The notes: generated by a model not told the origin, from the letters alone. A stretch of DNA of 64,000 nt from JAXMHN01 sp964578605 (GCA_964578605.1 CAZODO010000007.1:26850-90849); one strand, 5' to 3'. Shown: positions 18,492 through 28,010, counted from the first letter of the stretch. A program made the numbers and translations.

Positions 18492-21389
18492 TTAGCGGGC
18501 CCATTGGCGCGCCATTTCCGCGGTCAGTTCCGTGGTCGGATTGAACTGATCACCAGCGGCGTACCGCAGCAGACTTTGGCGGAATTGGCGAACCACGGGG
18601 TTCGCCGCTTCGGGGGCTTCGAGATCGATGCTGCACACGAGCAAACGCCCGGCGCCGATTTTCGCCTCAACGACCAAGCCCAGCTTGCGCGCGGTGAACC
18701 AGTCATCGATAACCTGGACCACCGGCCGCAGCGTTCCGGGGAGATCATCCAGGATCAGGGGGCCTGCGCGGGTGATCAGGTACCACCATTGCCAGTTGCT
18801 GTGGCTGTCGGTCGGGAAGCCCTCGAAGAGCGGATGCTCCGGATCGCAAAGAACGCCGAGCGTGTGCGGGGCCTGGCGGCGGGTCCAGGCGGTGTTCCAA
18901 AAGATGCTCGAAAAGCCGAGCTCGATCTTGCCAAGCTTGTGATCCGGGGCCACGCGACCTGGTGGGAGGAGCCAGACGACCTTTCCGCCAGCCTTGAGTG
19001 TTTCCAGAATGCCGTCATTCAGGTCGCGGGTGACGGTGATTCCCTGGGGCACGGACGCATCGGCTTGGGAAGGGTAAACCCAGAGGTCCCAGTCGTTTTC
19101 GCAAAGCATCTGTTCGCCTTTGGCATCCTGGGCGATCCCCAACACGAGTTTGTACCGGGCCGGGACGGGCAGGTCACCGAAGATGGCACGCATTTCCCCT
19201 AGCCGGATCCCGTTGCCGAGCGGCACATCCTTTCGTCCACCGTCGCCGCGCAGGTGCGTGCGGCCATCGTCACCCACCAGCTTGAACACCGGCCAGATGT
19301 CGCGCAGGGGCTCCGGCCCGAAATGGGCAACTTCGAACGGGATGATGGCTTCTTCGTCCTGGGTAAAGACGCGCTTTCCCAGCCGGGCAAGAGGCACTGT
19401 TGGACCACAGAAACGGCTGAATTCTGCAGGGGAAATGTAGCCCTTCTCTTCCCAGAACGGATCGAGCACGCCGACCAGCGCTGTGCCTTGCCCGGGGAAA
19501 TCGTGCAGGTCGAGGAGTTGGAATCCCCCCATGCCAGGCGTGCGCAACGCCGACTCGATGTCCTCCTTGTAACAGAGAGCCTGGAGCTTGCCGGAAGCGT
19601 AGAGGAACGCGGCGGCCTGGCCGGCCATTCCCTTGGCCGCCAGGGTGTCGCGGAAGATCTCGAAGTTCCTCGGTTTGAGATAGCCCGTGTACTTGGCGAT
19701 CTCGTCGAAGTTTGGGTAAACGCACCACTGCCCGATTTCATGGCTGACCGCGGGCACGGGCTGGCTCGAAACGTATTGCCGGTAATCGGTGCGGGTTTCG
19801 GGCGGCTGCGCGTTGATGCGGCTTTTCAACCCGCCGCCCCAGGCCTGGATGCGCGGGTCGGGTGTGACATGGAACTCGTTCTCCGGCAGCATCGGCCAGC
19901 CCGCGCCACTGCTATAAAGCCGCCGTGAATCCGCGGCCTTCTGGTGGTTGACCCATTTGGCGAGGAACTCCCGGTGCCGATCGCCGCCCGGTTCGTTCCC
20001 GTAAAGCAGCATCACGAACGAAGGGTGGTTTCCGTAGGAGCGCAGGATCCGCGCCGCTTCGGCGTAGATCCAGGCGTCCACCGGTTTGCCATCGCCCAGT
20101 GTGGTCGATGCGTTCGCCCAGGAAGCGCATTCGACATGCAGATACATGCCCAATTCGTCCGCGGCATCGAACGCAGCCTCGGGAGGGCACCACGAATGGA
20201 ACCGGAGGTTGTTAAGCCCATGCGCCTTGGCCATCCGGATGATTCGCCGCCATTCGTTGAGCTCGGTGGGCGGATGCCCGGTCTTGGGGAAGATGCAGCA
20301 CTCGAGCGTGCCGCGGAGGAAGGTCTTCTTGCCGTTGATGACAAACTCCGTCCCCTGCACACCGAACGTGCGGAAGCCAAAGCGGACCGTGCGACGGTCG
20401 TGGGTGTTTGCCGCGGATTCCAGGATGGCTTCGGCCAGGTAAAGATGCGGCGCGAACTCGTCCCAGCACTGGGCATCCCGCACCGGCACGGTGCATCCGA
20501 ACGTGCCACCGTCCGCCTGCCAAGACACTTGGATGGTGGTGGAACCGATGGGCGGCGGATTGCCTTGCGAGGCCCGCTCTGGACGGACCGCAATGACCAG
20601 CTTTCCCTGGCCCTGCGAACCGGTGCCATTCCCAATCCGCCCTCGGACCGTGACAGAGCCCGCAGTGGAATCCGGATAGACCTGAACGTTGTCAATCCAG
20701 ACGGGCGGTGTGGCGCGCAGGTGGAGAGCGCCCACGATCCCGTTCCAATTCCCCTGCGTATGATCCGATACGCTGTGGGAATCTCGCCCGACATCGACGA
20801 CGAGCCGGTTATCGACGCGCACGGTAAGCGTGTGCCCGCCGGGCGACGGCGAACCCAGGTCAAACTCGTGAGGCGTGGACAGGCTGTCGTTGGAACCGAT
20901 GGAACGGTCGTCCAGCCACACTCGTGTCTCCCAGTGCGGCCGCTCCAGGTGCAAAACGATGCGGCACCCTTTCCAGACTTCCGGGATGTCAACCTCGCGC
21001 TGGAACCAGGCGGCTCCGGCGTAGTACTTAGTGGGTTGGAGCCAGAATGGCACCTTGATGTTTCCCGGTTCGCGGTAAGGCCTGTACTCCGGCGCGGTGA
21101 AGAACGAACGGTCAATGATGCTGCCGGTCCACGGGGTGCCCAAAGTGATGTCGTCGCCAATCCCCTGGGCGGACAGAACCCCCGGAAGCCACACCTCTCC
21201 GCCCAAACGCCGCTCAAACCAGCGCCCTTCAATCCCGGCATCCTCGCGATCAAGCGCAAACCGCCAACTCCCGGCGAGCGGCTGGGTGTGGAAATTCTCG
21301 GAGGCCAGGCCAACCGTGGCTGAGCAAAGGAGCCCGGCCAGCAACAGGCGCAAGCCGCGAAGATTCGGAAGAGGCATGGTTCTGGGCAT
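18492..21389 (-). CDS. Secreted glycoside hydrolase family 2 protein
   Basis: 965 residues with an N-terminal signal peptide (LRLLLAGLLCSATVGLA). Sugar-binding jellyroll about 40-235, immunoglobulin-like domain about 240-345, then a TIM barrel. The acid/base glutamate is E466 in LYGNEPGGD and the nucleophile is E551 in SHEIGQW, both conserved, so activity is expected. The C-terminal 350 residues form further beta domains. GH2 members include beta-galactosidases, mannosidases and glucuronidases; substrate is not predictable here. It is last in a same-strand set with heparinase-like and Gfo/Idh/MocA genes, which suggests uptake or breakdown of a uronic-acid-containing glycan. A gap of 90 bases separates it from the heparinase-like gene. 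Confidence 0.9.
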   Translation of the reverse strand: MPRTMPLPNLRGLRLLLAGLLCSATVGLASENFHTQPLAGSWRFALDREDAGIEGRWFERRLGGEVWLPGVLSAQGIGDDITLGTPWTGSIIDRSFFTAPEYRPYREPGNIKVPFWLQPTKYYAGAAWFQREVDIPEVWKGCRIVLHLERPHWETRVWLDDRSIGSNDSLSTPHEFDLGSPSPGGHTLTVRVDNRLVVDVGRDSHSVSDHTQGNWNGIVGALHLRATPPVWIDNVQVYPDSTAGSVTVRGRIGNGTGSQGQGKLVIAVRPERASQGNPPPIGSTTIQVSWQADGGTFGCTVPVRDAQCWDEFAPHLYLAEAILESAANTHDRRTVRFGFRTFGVQGTEFVINGKKTFLRGTLECCIFPKTGHPPTELNEWRRIIRMAKAHGLNNLRFHSWCPPEAAFDAADELGMYLHVECASWANASTTLGDGKPVDAWIYAEAARILRSYGNHPSFVMLLYGNEPGGDRHREFLAKWVNHQKAADSRRLYSSGAGWPMLPENEFHVTPDPRIQAWGGGLKSRINAQPPETRTDYRQYVSSQPVPAVSHEIGQWCVYPNFDEIAKYTGYLKPRNFEIFRDTLAAKGMAGQAAAFLYASGKLQALCYKEDIESALRTPGMGGFQLLDLHDFPGQGTALVGVLDPFWEEKGYISPAEFSRFCGPTVPLARLGKRVFTQDEEAIIPFEVAHFGPEPLRDIWPVFKLVGDDGRTHLRGDGGRKDVPLGNGIRLGEMRAIFGDLPVPARYKLVLGIAQDAKGEQMLCENDWDLWVYPSQADASVPQGITVTRDLNDGILETLKAGGKVVWLLPPGRVAPDHKLGKIELGFSSIFWNTAWTRRQAPHTLGVLCDPEHPLFEGFPTDSHSNWQWWYLITRAGPLILDDLPGTLRPVVQVIDDWFTARKLGLVVEAKIGAGRLLVCSIDLEAPEAANPVVRQFRQSLLRYAAGDQFNPTTELTAEMARQWAR

Positions 21390-21479
21390 GCCTCGATGCT
21401 ACCGGCGGCCGGTCGAAAGGGAATCGGAATTTATCGGCACCAGCCCTTGACCATCGCCGCTAGCGTGGTTCCAAGGGCC

Positions 21480-23489
21480 TTAATCCCGGACGATTCGCAA
21501 TCGCCAGGTGTCCGTCAACGTCGGAGTGTGGGGGTGAAAGACCAAGCGGTTCAACTGGGCGCCCCATGATCGGGCGAGCCGGGCGTCATCGAGTTGTATC
21601 CGCTCCACGCTCACCCTCAGCTTCGATGCGTCGAACTCCAAGCGCAGACCCAACTGCGGCCGGCGGGAGTCGCGCGGCGAAAAGATAACTCGACCTGCCT
21701 CAGGCGCGGCGTCCAGCGGCGTCACGAAGTTCAACGTGGTTTCGCCTGTAACCTCGCTCAGTTCGAATTCCTCGATCAACTCGATGTTCCGGCCGCGGTT
21801 CAGGCGGACGGTGCGGGTCCACGATTTCACCTTCGCGGCAGCGGGATAGGCCGGCGCAATGTCCATCTTAAGTTCGGCAAGGGATGCGTTCGTCTCGCAC
21901 CGGACATCTCGGGTGGCGAACTGCCGCCCGGCACTCTGCATCACGCCGTTGATCGTGGGCGCGTTGTGGAACGCGGACTGGAATGCCCAGTGGTCGTAGC
22001 GCTTCGAACTGAACGTCTGCGCGGTGTAGGTCGGAGCGCCAGCGTCCACAAACACCGGCTGGCCATCGGCGAAAACCAGGATATTGCCGACGTCATTATG
22101 GTTGTGGCTTTGCGCGTTGTGCCCGCCCCAAGCGGCCAGGTAAAACCCTTCGCTGGACCCGGGCTTGGACCGCGAGGTCATGAGCTCCAAGTCCTCGCTA
22201 CCCAGCCAGACATCACGCAGCGCCGCCCGTGGTGCTGACGCGGACGCCAGGATGTCGCCGGCGTTGAAGACGGCATAGATCTGCCGTCCCAGAAACCTGC
22301 TGCCCAGGATCGATTCGACGGTTGCGCCATGCGCGGCCAGCCACGCGAAATTCGGGTCTCCAATACCCTTGCCGTAGCGATAGACCAGGCTGTGCTCCGG
22401 ATCGAATTGGGCGGGGCAATCGCCAATGGGCACGAAATAATCGCCGTCGATATGGGCGCGGTAAATGAACCGTCCGATCTCCTGGACAAGCGGTTCGCCG
22501 AAGACATCAAGTTTGCCGCCCGTGGCGCTGTGCAGCACTTCCAGGCAGTCAAGCAGGCTGCCTCCCGCCCGGCCCCAATACCCAGGACCTTCGTCGCAAC
22601 TGCCGTCTGCGGGATGAAACCTCAGGAACCCATCGAGACTGCGCAGCATCTTGTGCACGATCTGCACCCGGCGATCCGCATCCGGTTCCTGCAACAGGGC
22701 CGTGGTCAACATGCTCGCAGCAATCCAGGGCGTCCAATTGTTAGGGCGCCGGTCCGGGCTGGTGACGTTCAGCGCCATCCAACCAAAATCATCCCGCTCC
22801 AGGACAGGCGTCAGAATGCGCCGCTGGAGTTCAATCCCCGCGCGGCGCGGCACTTGGGGCGAAACGCGCTCCAACTCCGATCCCAGCAGGGAAAGGCTCC
22901 AACTGACCGTCACCGCGCTTTCGCCGGCGAACAGATCCACGATTGGCTCCGTGATATCGGGCAGGCCCACCCGCGCTTTCTGGACCCCCACATGCGCTGG
23001 CAGGCACCAGGTGGATTCTTCGCAGATGGACCAGAGTGCATTCGCGGCCGCGTCGAGGAACCGTCCTTTGCCTTCGACGCACTCCGCCAAGACGAGGTTC
23101 TGCAGTTGGGCTCGGCGTTCAAAATAGACGCGCTCAAACTCCGAACGGTTGCCCGTCCGGGCGTATCCCAGGTAGAGCGTCGCCGGCAGCGGCGGAAGCG
23201 GTTTTTGCAGGGCTTCTTCTCCAAGGCGAACCAAATGGGCGGCGACCTCTTCCGGCAACGCCTTCCAAGCTTCCCGTTCCTTGAAGGCAGGGAAGGGGTG
23301 CCACGCATCGCGCAGGAGGAGGATTGTCCTCAGCTTCTCGACCGGGAACGAATGAGCCAACGACAGGCTGTTGGTCTCGTGCGATGCGGCTGCGAGGTTG
23401 CCCGGAACACTGGCCATCCACACCAAAGCAAGGCCGGCCGCCGCCGCCATCCAACTCCCAGACCCGGCGAAATTTCTCGGTTTCATCAT
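21480..23489 (-). CDS. Heparinase II/III-like polysaccharide lyase
   Basis: 669 residues with a signal peptide (MAAAAGLALVWMASVPGNLAAA). An alpha/alpha toroid spans about 40-400 and a beta-sandwich follows. The heparinase II/III family block is clear: HNAQSHNHNDVGNILVFADG then PVFVDAGAPTYT, where the His and Asn residues belong to the catalytic/metal region. Such lyases cleave uronic-acid glycans such as heparin or alginate by beta-elimination. The start overlaps the stop of the Gfo/Idh/MocA gene (ATGA), showing translational coupling. Exact substrate is unknown; co-location with GH2 supports glycan catabolism. Confidence 0.88.
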   Translation of the reverse strand: MMKPRNFAGSGSWMAAAAGLALVWMASVPGNLAAASHETNSLSLAHSFPVEKLRTILLLRDAWHPFPAFKEREAWKALPEEVAAHLVRLGEEALQKPLPPLPATLYLGYARTGNRSEFERVYFERRAQLQNLVLAECVEGKGRFLDAAANALWSICEESTWCLPAHVGVQKARVGLPDITEPIVDLFAGESAVTVSWSLSLLGSELERVSPQVPRRAGIELQRRILTPVLERDDFGWMALNVTSPDRRPNNWTPWIAASMLTTALLQEPDADRRVQIVHKMLRSLDGFLRFHPADGSCDEGPGYWGRAGGSLLDCLEVLHSATGGKLDVFGEPLVQEIGRFIYRAHIDGDYFVPIGDCPAQFDPEHSLVYRYGKGIGDPNFAWLAAHGATVESILGSRFLGRQIYAVFNAGDILASASAPRAALRDVWLGSEDLELMTSRSKPGSSEGFYLAAWGGHNAQSHNHNDVGNILVFADGQPVFVDAGAPTYTAQTFSSKRYDHWAFQSAFHNAPTINGVMQSAGRQFATRDVRCETNASLAELKMDIAPAYPAAAKVKSWTRTVRLNRGRNIELIEEFELSEVTGETTLNFVTPLDAAPEAGRVIFSPRDSRRPQLGLRLEFDASKLRVSVERIQLDDARLARSWGAQLNRLVFHPHTPTLTDTWRLRIVRD

Positions 23490-24775
23490 GCCTCAGGCAG
23501 TTCCCACGGTTTTCGGCAGGTGTAAGTGGTCTGCTTGGCTGCGTCCGCATCGCCAACGATCTTCTCCGCCGCTGGATCCCACTGCAATTTGCGCCCGGTC
23601 CGCATCGCAATATTCCCCAAGTGACACACGGTCGCAGTCCGATGTCCGATTGCCACATCGGCAATGGGGAGTTTGCGACTTTTGATGCAATCGAGCCAGT
23701 TCCGGTGATGGTTCTTGCTCTGGTAAAGGTGCACGTCGCTGTCCGCGAGCGGTTCGTCAAGGATCTCTTCCGGGGTCGATTGCAGCACGCCGCGGTTGAC
23801 GTAAATCGAGCCTTTCTCGCCTTCGAACAAAGCGCCCATTTTATGGTCCTGGCCGCACGAAACGGTCACGCCATTGGCATACTTATAAGTGATCTCGCAC
23901 CACTCGGGGACCTCATACCAATTCTCGGCGTGATAGCGCGCTTTGGTCTCGATGGAGACCGGTCCGCTCTCGTCCATGCCAAGAGCCCACTGGGCGATGT
24001 CGAGGTGATGGGCACCCCAATTCGTCATTTGGCCCCCGGAATAATCCCAGAAGAACCGGAAGAGATAATGCACGCGCTTAACGTTGTACGGACGCCAGGG
24101 AGCCGGTCCGAGCCAGAAATCGTAATCCAGTTCCGCTGGCGGTTCCGAGTCGGCAACGGGCGGTCCGTCGAAATTGACCTTGGCAATGCCCACCCGGACG
24201 TTCTGGATGGCGCCCAATCGGCCGGAACGGACCAGTTCGCAGGCGAGTCTGAACTTGGGATCCGACCGCTGTTGGCTGCCGGTCTGCACAATCCGCTGGT
24301 AACGGCGGGCCGCTTTCACCATGGCCTGGCCTTCGGCGATCGTCAGGGTTAGGGGCTTCTCGCAATAAACATCTTTGCCAGCCTGGCACGCATGAATCGT
24401 GGGAAGGGCGTGCCAGTGATCCGGCGTGGCAATGAGGACCGCATCGACCGCCTTGTCTTCGAGCATCTGGCGGTAATCCTTGTAGGCGGCGCACTTTCGC
24501 CCGGTGGCTTTTTCGACCCGCTCCTTTGTCTTTCCCAGGTGAGCCGAGTCCACGTCGCATACCGCGACCGCGTTCTTCATCAGGGCGCCAAGGTTGCTGT
24601 TGCCCTGGCCGCCGACCCCAATGAATCCGATGCCGATGAAATCACTTGGGTTCTCGCCTGTGGCAGCGCGGGTGCGGTTGAGAAAGAGGCTCGGGCCTGC
24701 CAAACCGCTCCCGAGCATGGTCAGCGAAGAAGTCCGTAAAAACCGGCGCCGGTTGACGCGAATCGAGTGAGACAT
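23486..24775 (-). CDS. Gfo/Idh/MocA oxidoreductase with Tat signal
   Basis: 429 residues. The twin-arginine-type leader MSHSIRVNRRRFLRTSSLTM sets the start at ATG 24775. A Rossmann NAD(P)-binding segment follows with IGIGFIGVGGQGNSN (about residues 42-56), then the family motif CEKPLTLTIAEGQAMVKAAR (near 136-155) containing the conserved E-K-P, and the C-terminal alpha/beta substrate domain (HHLDIAQWALGMDES). Exported members of this family are abundant in Verrucomicrobia and Planctomycetes and act on sugars or inositols. First gene of the three-gene polysaccharide set; translationally coupled to the heparinase-like gene. Confidence 0.93.
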   Translation of the reverse strand: MSHSIRVNRRRFLRTSSLTMLGSGLAGPSLFLNRTRAATGENPSDFIGIGFIGVGGQGNSNLGALMKNAVAVCDVDSAHLGKTKERVEKATGRKCAAYKDYRQMLEDKAVDAVLIATPDHWHALPTIHACQAGKDVYCEKPLTLTIAEGQAMVKAARRYQRIVQTGSQQRSDPKFRLACELVRSGRLGAIQNVRVGIAKVNFDGPPVADSEPPAELDYDFWLGPAPWRPYNVKRVHYLFRFFWDYSGGQMTNWGAHHLDIAQWALGMDESGPVSIETKARYHAENWYEVPEWCEITYKYANGVTVSCGQDHKMGALFEGEKGSIYVNRGVLQSTPEEILDEPLADSDVHLYQSKNHHRNWLDCIKSRKLPIADVAIGHRTATVCHLGNIAMRTGRKLQWDPAAEKIVGDADAAKQTTYTCRKPWELPEA

Positions 24776-24912
24776 GCCCGCGTTATCCGAATTTGACGCG
24801 GGGTTGTCAATGCCAAGCCGTTCTTCGGAGCGCCGGTTTCGCCGTTCACCGCCGCCACGAGCAAGCCGCGCTTGAGACCGGTTGCAGGCGCTGCAAGCCC
24901 GTTCTCCGAACC

Positions 24913-25386
24913 TTACTTCCAGCCTTGCTCTGCGCGCACCTTGCGTTCGAACTCGCGCGACCACGTGGGAAGGGCCTCCGCAAGGCGCGTGGCGCTCCGT
25001 GCCAATTTGACGAGGCGATCCTCGCGCAGCGTGAGGTCGTAAGCGTGACGCATGAGATGCCGAAAGCCTTTCAGCTCACGAATGCACTCCAGTTCGGCTG
25101 AGGGAATGAACGCGGGGCGGATGCCAGCCAGATCCAGTGTCAACCTTTGCAGCAAGCGTTCGTGGTAATCGCCGCGTTTTTCGAAATGGTTCTCGAAGTC
25201 CTCGCAAATCCGCTCCAGCATTCGTTCCACCACGTTGTAGAATCGATTGAGCTCGTAGGCGCACGCTTCGAGGCGCCCGGGGAAGGTCTCTTCGAGCCGC
25301 TGCGAGGCTTTGGCAGCGGCATCTTGCGCCACAGCGGAGTCGGCGCGCAGTTCCGTGATGAGAACCCTCAGTCCCGCGGCGTCCAT
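24913..25386 (-). CDS. HEPN-domain toxin of a HEPN/MNT pair (HepT-like)
   Basis: 157 residues, all alpha-helical in character. It carries R109-x4-H114-x-Y116 (RHLMRHAY), matching the Rx4HxY motif that forms the RNase or AMPylation-target site in HepT-type HEPN toxins. It closely follows the nucleotidyltransferase gene and overlaps it by 19 bases on the same strand, the usual order for mntA-hepT cassettes. Start ATG 25386 gives MDAAGLRVLITELRA; the frame is open 13 codons further. Known partners modify the toxin tyrosine by AMPylation; here this is inferred from motif and context. Confidence 0.8.
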   Translation of the reverse strand: MDAAGLRVLITELRADSAVAQDAAAKASQRLEETFPGRLEACAYELNRFYNVVERMLERICEDFENHFEKRGDYHERLLQRLTLDLAGIRPAFIPSAELECIRELKGFRHLMRHAYDLTLREDRLVKLARSATRLAEALPTWSREFERKVRAEQGWK

Positions 25387-25700
25387 ATCTCTCCTTCCCT
25401 CCGGATCTTGGCGGCGAAGCGGCATTCGCCTAGCAAAATGACATCGGCCGGCCGCCCCAGTCGCTCCGCGAGCTGACCGGTTAATTGATAAACGCTCACG
25501 GCGGCAGGTTCATTCTCCAGGGCGATATCGACATCTGAATTCTCCGTGAACCTCCCGGGTTTCGTCAGCGAGCCAAAGACGATGACCTGTTCCGAGGGGA
25601 GGAGTTCCCCCAACGCACTCGCCAGTTCCTCCCGTGTCCGCCGGCGCAATTGCTCGCGCCGGGCGCGCCTGTCGATCTCCATTTGTTCCAGCAACGTCAT
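25368..25700 (-). CDS. MNT-type minimal nucleotidyltransferase antitoxin
   Basis: 110 residues from ATG 25700. It holds the nucleotidyltransferase signature FGSLTKPGRFTENSDVDIAL, with GS at 43-44 and D-x-D at 56-58; the intervening 11 residues are one more than in the usual GSx10DxD form. MntA-type antitoxins neutralise HEPN toxins by transferring AMP to a tyrosine near the Rx4H motif. The second gene overlaps by 19 bases. The open frame extends to 25775, but the ATG used gives the more typical length. Confidence 0.82.
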   Translation of the reverse strand: MTLLEQMEIDRRARREQLRRRTREELASALGELLPSEQVIVFGSLTKPGRFTENSDVDIALENEPAAVSVYQLTGQLAERLGRPADVILLGECRFAAKIRREGEIWTPRD

Positions 25701-25859
25701 GCTCGGATGCCCGACATCTTTCCTGGTGAGGTCGGGTCCCGGCGGCAGAATACTTGCCAGGCGGGCCAAAGGCAAACTCCTGGGACGCGGCCACGGATGG
25801 ACCTGCTCCCCTCCGAGGCATCCGGGCCATCCGCGGTAAATGGAGGTGAATCGATGTGG

Positions 25860-26006
25860 CTAAGGTTCGCTCACGGGGCGAACAACGGCGTCCAGCCACC
25901 GTTCCACGCTCCATTCGGCCTGCAGATCGTCCACCCGCGCGCGGATCAGCTTTCGGTTGCGCGGTGTAATAATAGCGAAGAACTCCTCAGGTTTCGCTCT
26001 GATCAC
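25860..26006 (-). CDS. Short orphan reading frame or gene scrap
   Basis: 48 codons from a GTG at 26006: VIRAKPEEFFAIITPRNRKL, continuing to a tryptophan-containing helix EWSVERWLDAVV. The sequence looks protein-like (amphipathic, non-repetitive) rather than random. It could be the C-terminal remnant of a larger gene, since an in-frame stop lies just upstream and the phased hairpin array begins there. It resembles no family I can name. The rest of the 25701-26354 gap is non-coding. Confidence 0.35.
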   Translation of the reverse strand: MIRAKPEEFFAIITPRNRKLIRARVDDLQAEWSVERWLDAVVRPVSEP

Positions 26007-26028
26007 GCACTGGACAGGCAGAGAACAT

Positions 26029-26116
26029 TAGAAAGCTAAATGGTTAAGATAGGATTGCCATATTAATAGCATATAGCAACCATATAGCAACTATCTGGTA
26101 ACCATAGATTATGTCT
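26029..26116. repeat. 11-bp-phased inverted array (element 4), AT-rich
   Basis: From 26040 the sequence divides into ATGGTTAAGAT, AGGATTGCCAT, ATTAATAGCAT, ATAGCAACCAT, ATAGCAACTAT, CTGGTAACCAT and AGATTATGTCT, each 11 bases. An eighth weaker unit lies at 26029-26039. Symmetry is imperfect: ATGGTTA (26040-26046) pairs with TAACCAT (26099-26105), and TTGC (26055-26058) with GCAA (26087-26090). This stretch is far more AT-rich than its surroundings. It lies in the divergent gap between the MNT/HEPN pair and the CotH gene. Confidence 0.7.
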
Positions 26117-26354
26117 GAATCACGGAGATGTCGATGGAGAGAACGGTCAAAATCTGCTTCGGCAAAAGGGTGAGCCGAATTTCCACTGTTTCCGAAGGTC
26201 TTGATCTTGCCCTCCTCCTTTTCAATTCTCTGCCCCGGATGCCGTGCGAAAGGGCGTGGGACTAACCAACGCTGGACTGGTCTGATCCTTCGGAACTTGA
26301 GGAAACGAGTTGCCGGATTGGCCTCTCGATGCATCATTGTTGCGAGCAGTGGAT

Positions 26355-28010
26355 ATGCGAATGAACCCGTTGGTCCTGCAAGGAGGGAGAGGGTGGACGC
26401 TGGCAATTGCCGCATGCGTTCTCTTTGCAGCCGGCGCAGGTGCCGCCCCAAAGGAAACATCCGCCGACACCCTAACCGAGGCGCTTTTCGCGCTGGAAGT
26501 GATTCCCAAGATCCAGATTGAGGTGCCCCCGGCGGGGATCGAACGTTTGCGGGGGGGCGGCTGGAGCTGGGGTTGGCGCGGCGGAGCGCGCGAGCGGCCG
26601 GAAGTCCAGGCCATCATCCGGGAGGGTGACCGGGTTTACACGAACGTGGCTTTGCATTTAAAAGGAGCGGCCGGGAGCTTCCAGCCGATCGAGCGCAATC
26701 CGAGCTTCACGCTGAACTTCGACAAACTCGTCAAGGGCCAGACGTTCCACGGTTTGGAGAAGATCTCCTTGAACAATTCCGCCCAGGACCCGAGCTATTC
26801 GACCGAGAGGCTTTGCCGTGAACTGTTCAATGCGGCTGGAGTTCCGGCCCCGCGCGCCGGATATGCCACGGTGGAACTGAACGGGCGGTCGCTGGGGTTA
26901 TACGTGCTGTTGGAGGGATACAATCGGCAGTTCCTGAGACGCCATTTCAAGAATCCGAAAGGCAACCTGTACGACGGCGGCTTTCTAAAAGATATCGATT
27001 CCCGCCTGGCTACGAATTCGGGCGATGCCAATGATCAATCCGGGTTGGTCGCGCTGGCCGAAGCGGCCGAAGATCCGGACCGCGCGGCGCGGTTCGCCGG
27101 GTTGGAGGAAGTGCTGGACATGGACCGGTTTATCACGTTCCTGGCCATGGAAATCCTGGTGTGCCACTGGGACGGATACGGGATTAACAAGAACAATTAC
27201 CGCGTCTATTTCGACCCGGAATACAAGCGCATGGTGTTCATGCCGCACGGCATGGATCAGATGTTCGGGGTGATGATGGTCCAGCCCAGCATGGGTGTCC
27301 GGCCGCCCTTCCAGGGCCTGGTCGCCCGTGCGTTGCTCGAAACGTCGGAAGGGCGCCGCCGGTACTTCAAACGGCTCGCGGAACTGAACGAAACCCTCTT
27401 CGACGTGGAGGCGATCACCAATCGCGTGTTCCAGACGGCTGCCAAAGTCCAGCCGCTCCTCGCCGAACTGAGCCCTTCCGCCGCCGCAAGCCATCTGCGG
27501 GAAGTCGATGATCTCTGCAGCCGGATCGCCCAGCGCAAGCTGAGCCTGGACGACCAGCTATCCGGGGCGCAAGGAACGGTGCTCGAATTCAACGACGACG
27601 GCATGGCCGCGTTGGGCCGCTGGAACTCCGTCACCAACTATGGCACGCCCGTGGTTGCGGAGTCAGTCACCGACGGCCGCCCGGTTCTTTATATCAATGC
27701 TGCCAGCGGGGTTAGCGTGGGGTCGTGGCGGACCAAAGTGCTGCTCGAGGAAGGCCGGTACCGGTTCGAGGGCCAAATGCACATTAAGAATGTCGCCGGG
27801 GACCCGCGCGATGGCCGAGCCGGGGCCGGATTGCGCATCTATGGCAAACCCGCGACCCGGAAGGCGGTGGGGAGCGCTGATTGGCAGGAGGTGGTTTGCG
27901 TTTTCGAAGTTCCAGAGGGCATGCGCGATGTGGAGCTGATCTGCGAACTCCGCGCCCACCAGGGCGAAGTCTGGTTCGACCGCAATTCGCTGCGGTTGAT
28001 CAGGGAATGA
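26355..28010 (+). CDS. CotH-like kinase, secreted
   Basis: 551 residues from ATG 26355 (another ATG at 26361). Signal peptide visible (LAIAACVLFAAGAGAAPK). Residues about 60-400 match the CotH protein-kinase-like fold: NPSFTLNFDKLVKGQTFHGL, 'RLCRELFNAAGVPAPRAGYA', YVLLEGYNRQFL, and the putative metal/catalytic segment VFMPHGMDQMFG. CotH proteins phosphorylate spore-coat proteins in Bacillus; in non-sporulating Verrucomicrobia and Planctomycetes they are secreted and their targets are unknown. The last 130 residues are a beta-sandwich resembling a carbohydrate-binding module (FEGQMHIKNVAGDP to GEVWFDRNSLRLI). It stands alone downstream of a phased array. Confidence 0.85.
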   Translation: MRMNPLVLQGGRGWTLAIAACVLFAAGAGAAPKETSADTLTEALFALEVIPKIQIEVPPAGIERLRGGGWSWGWRGGARERPEVQAIIREGDRVYTNVALHLKGAAGSFQPIERNPSFTLNFDKLVKGQTFHGLEKISLNNSAQDPSYSTERLCRELFNAAGVPAPRAGYATVELNGRSLGLYVLLEGYNRQFLRRHFKNPKGNLYDGGFLKDIDSRLATNSGDANDQSGLVALAEAAEDPDRAARFAGLEEVLDMDRFITFLAMEILVCHWDGYGINKNNYRVYFDPEYKRMVFMPHGMDQMFGVMMVQPSMGVRPPFQGLVARALLETSEGRRRYFKRLAELNETLFDVEAITNRVFQTAAKVQPLLAELSPSAAASHLREVDDLCSRIAQRKLSLDDQLSGAQGTVLEFNDDGMAALGRWNSVTNYGTPVVAESVTDGRPVLYINAASGVSVGSWRTKVLLEEGRYRFEGQMHIKNVAGDPRDGRAGAGLRIYGKPATRKAVGSADWQEVVCVFEVPEGMRDVELICELRAHQGEVWFDRNSLRLIRE

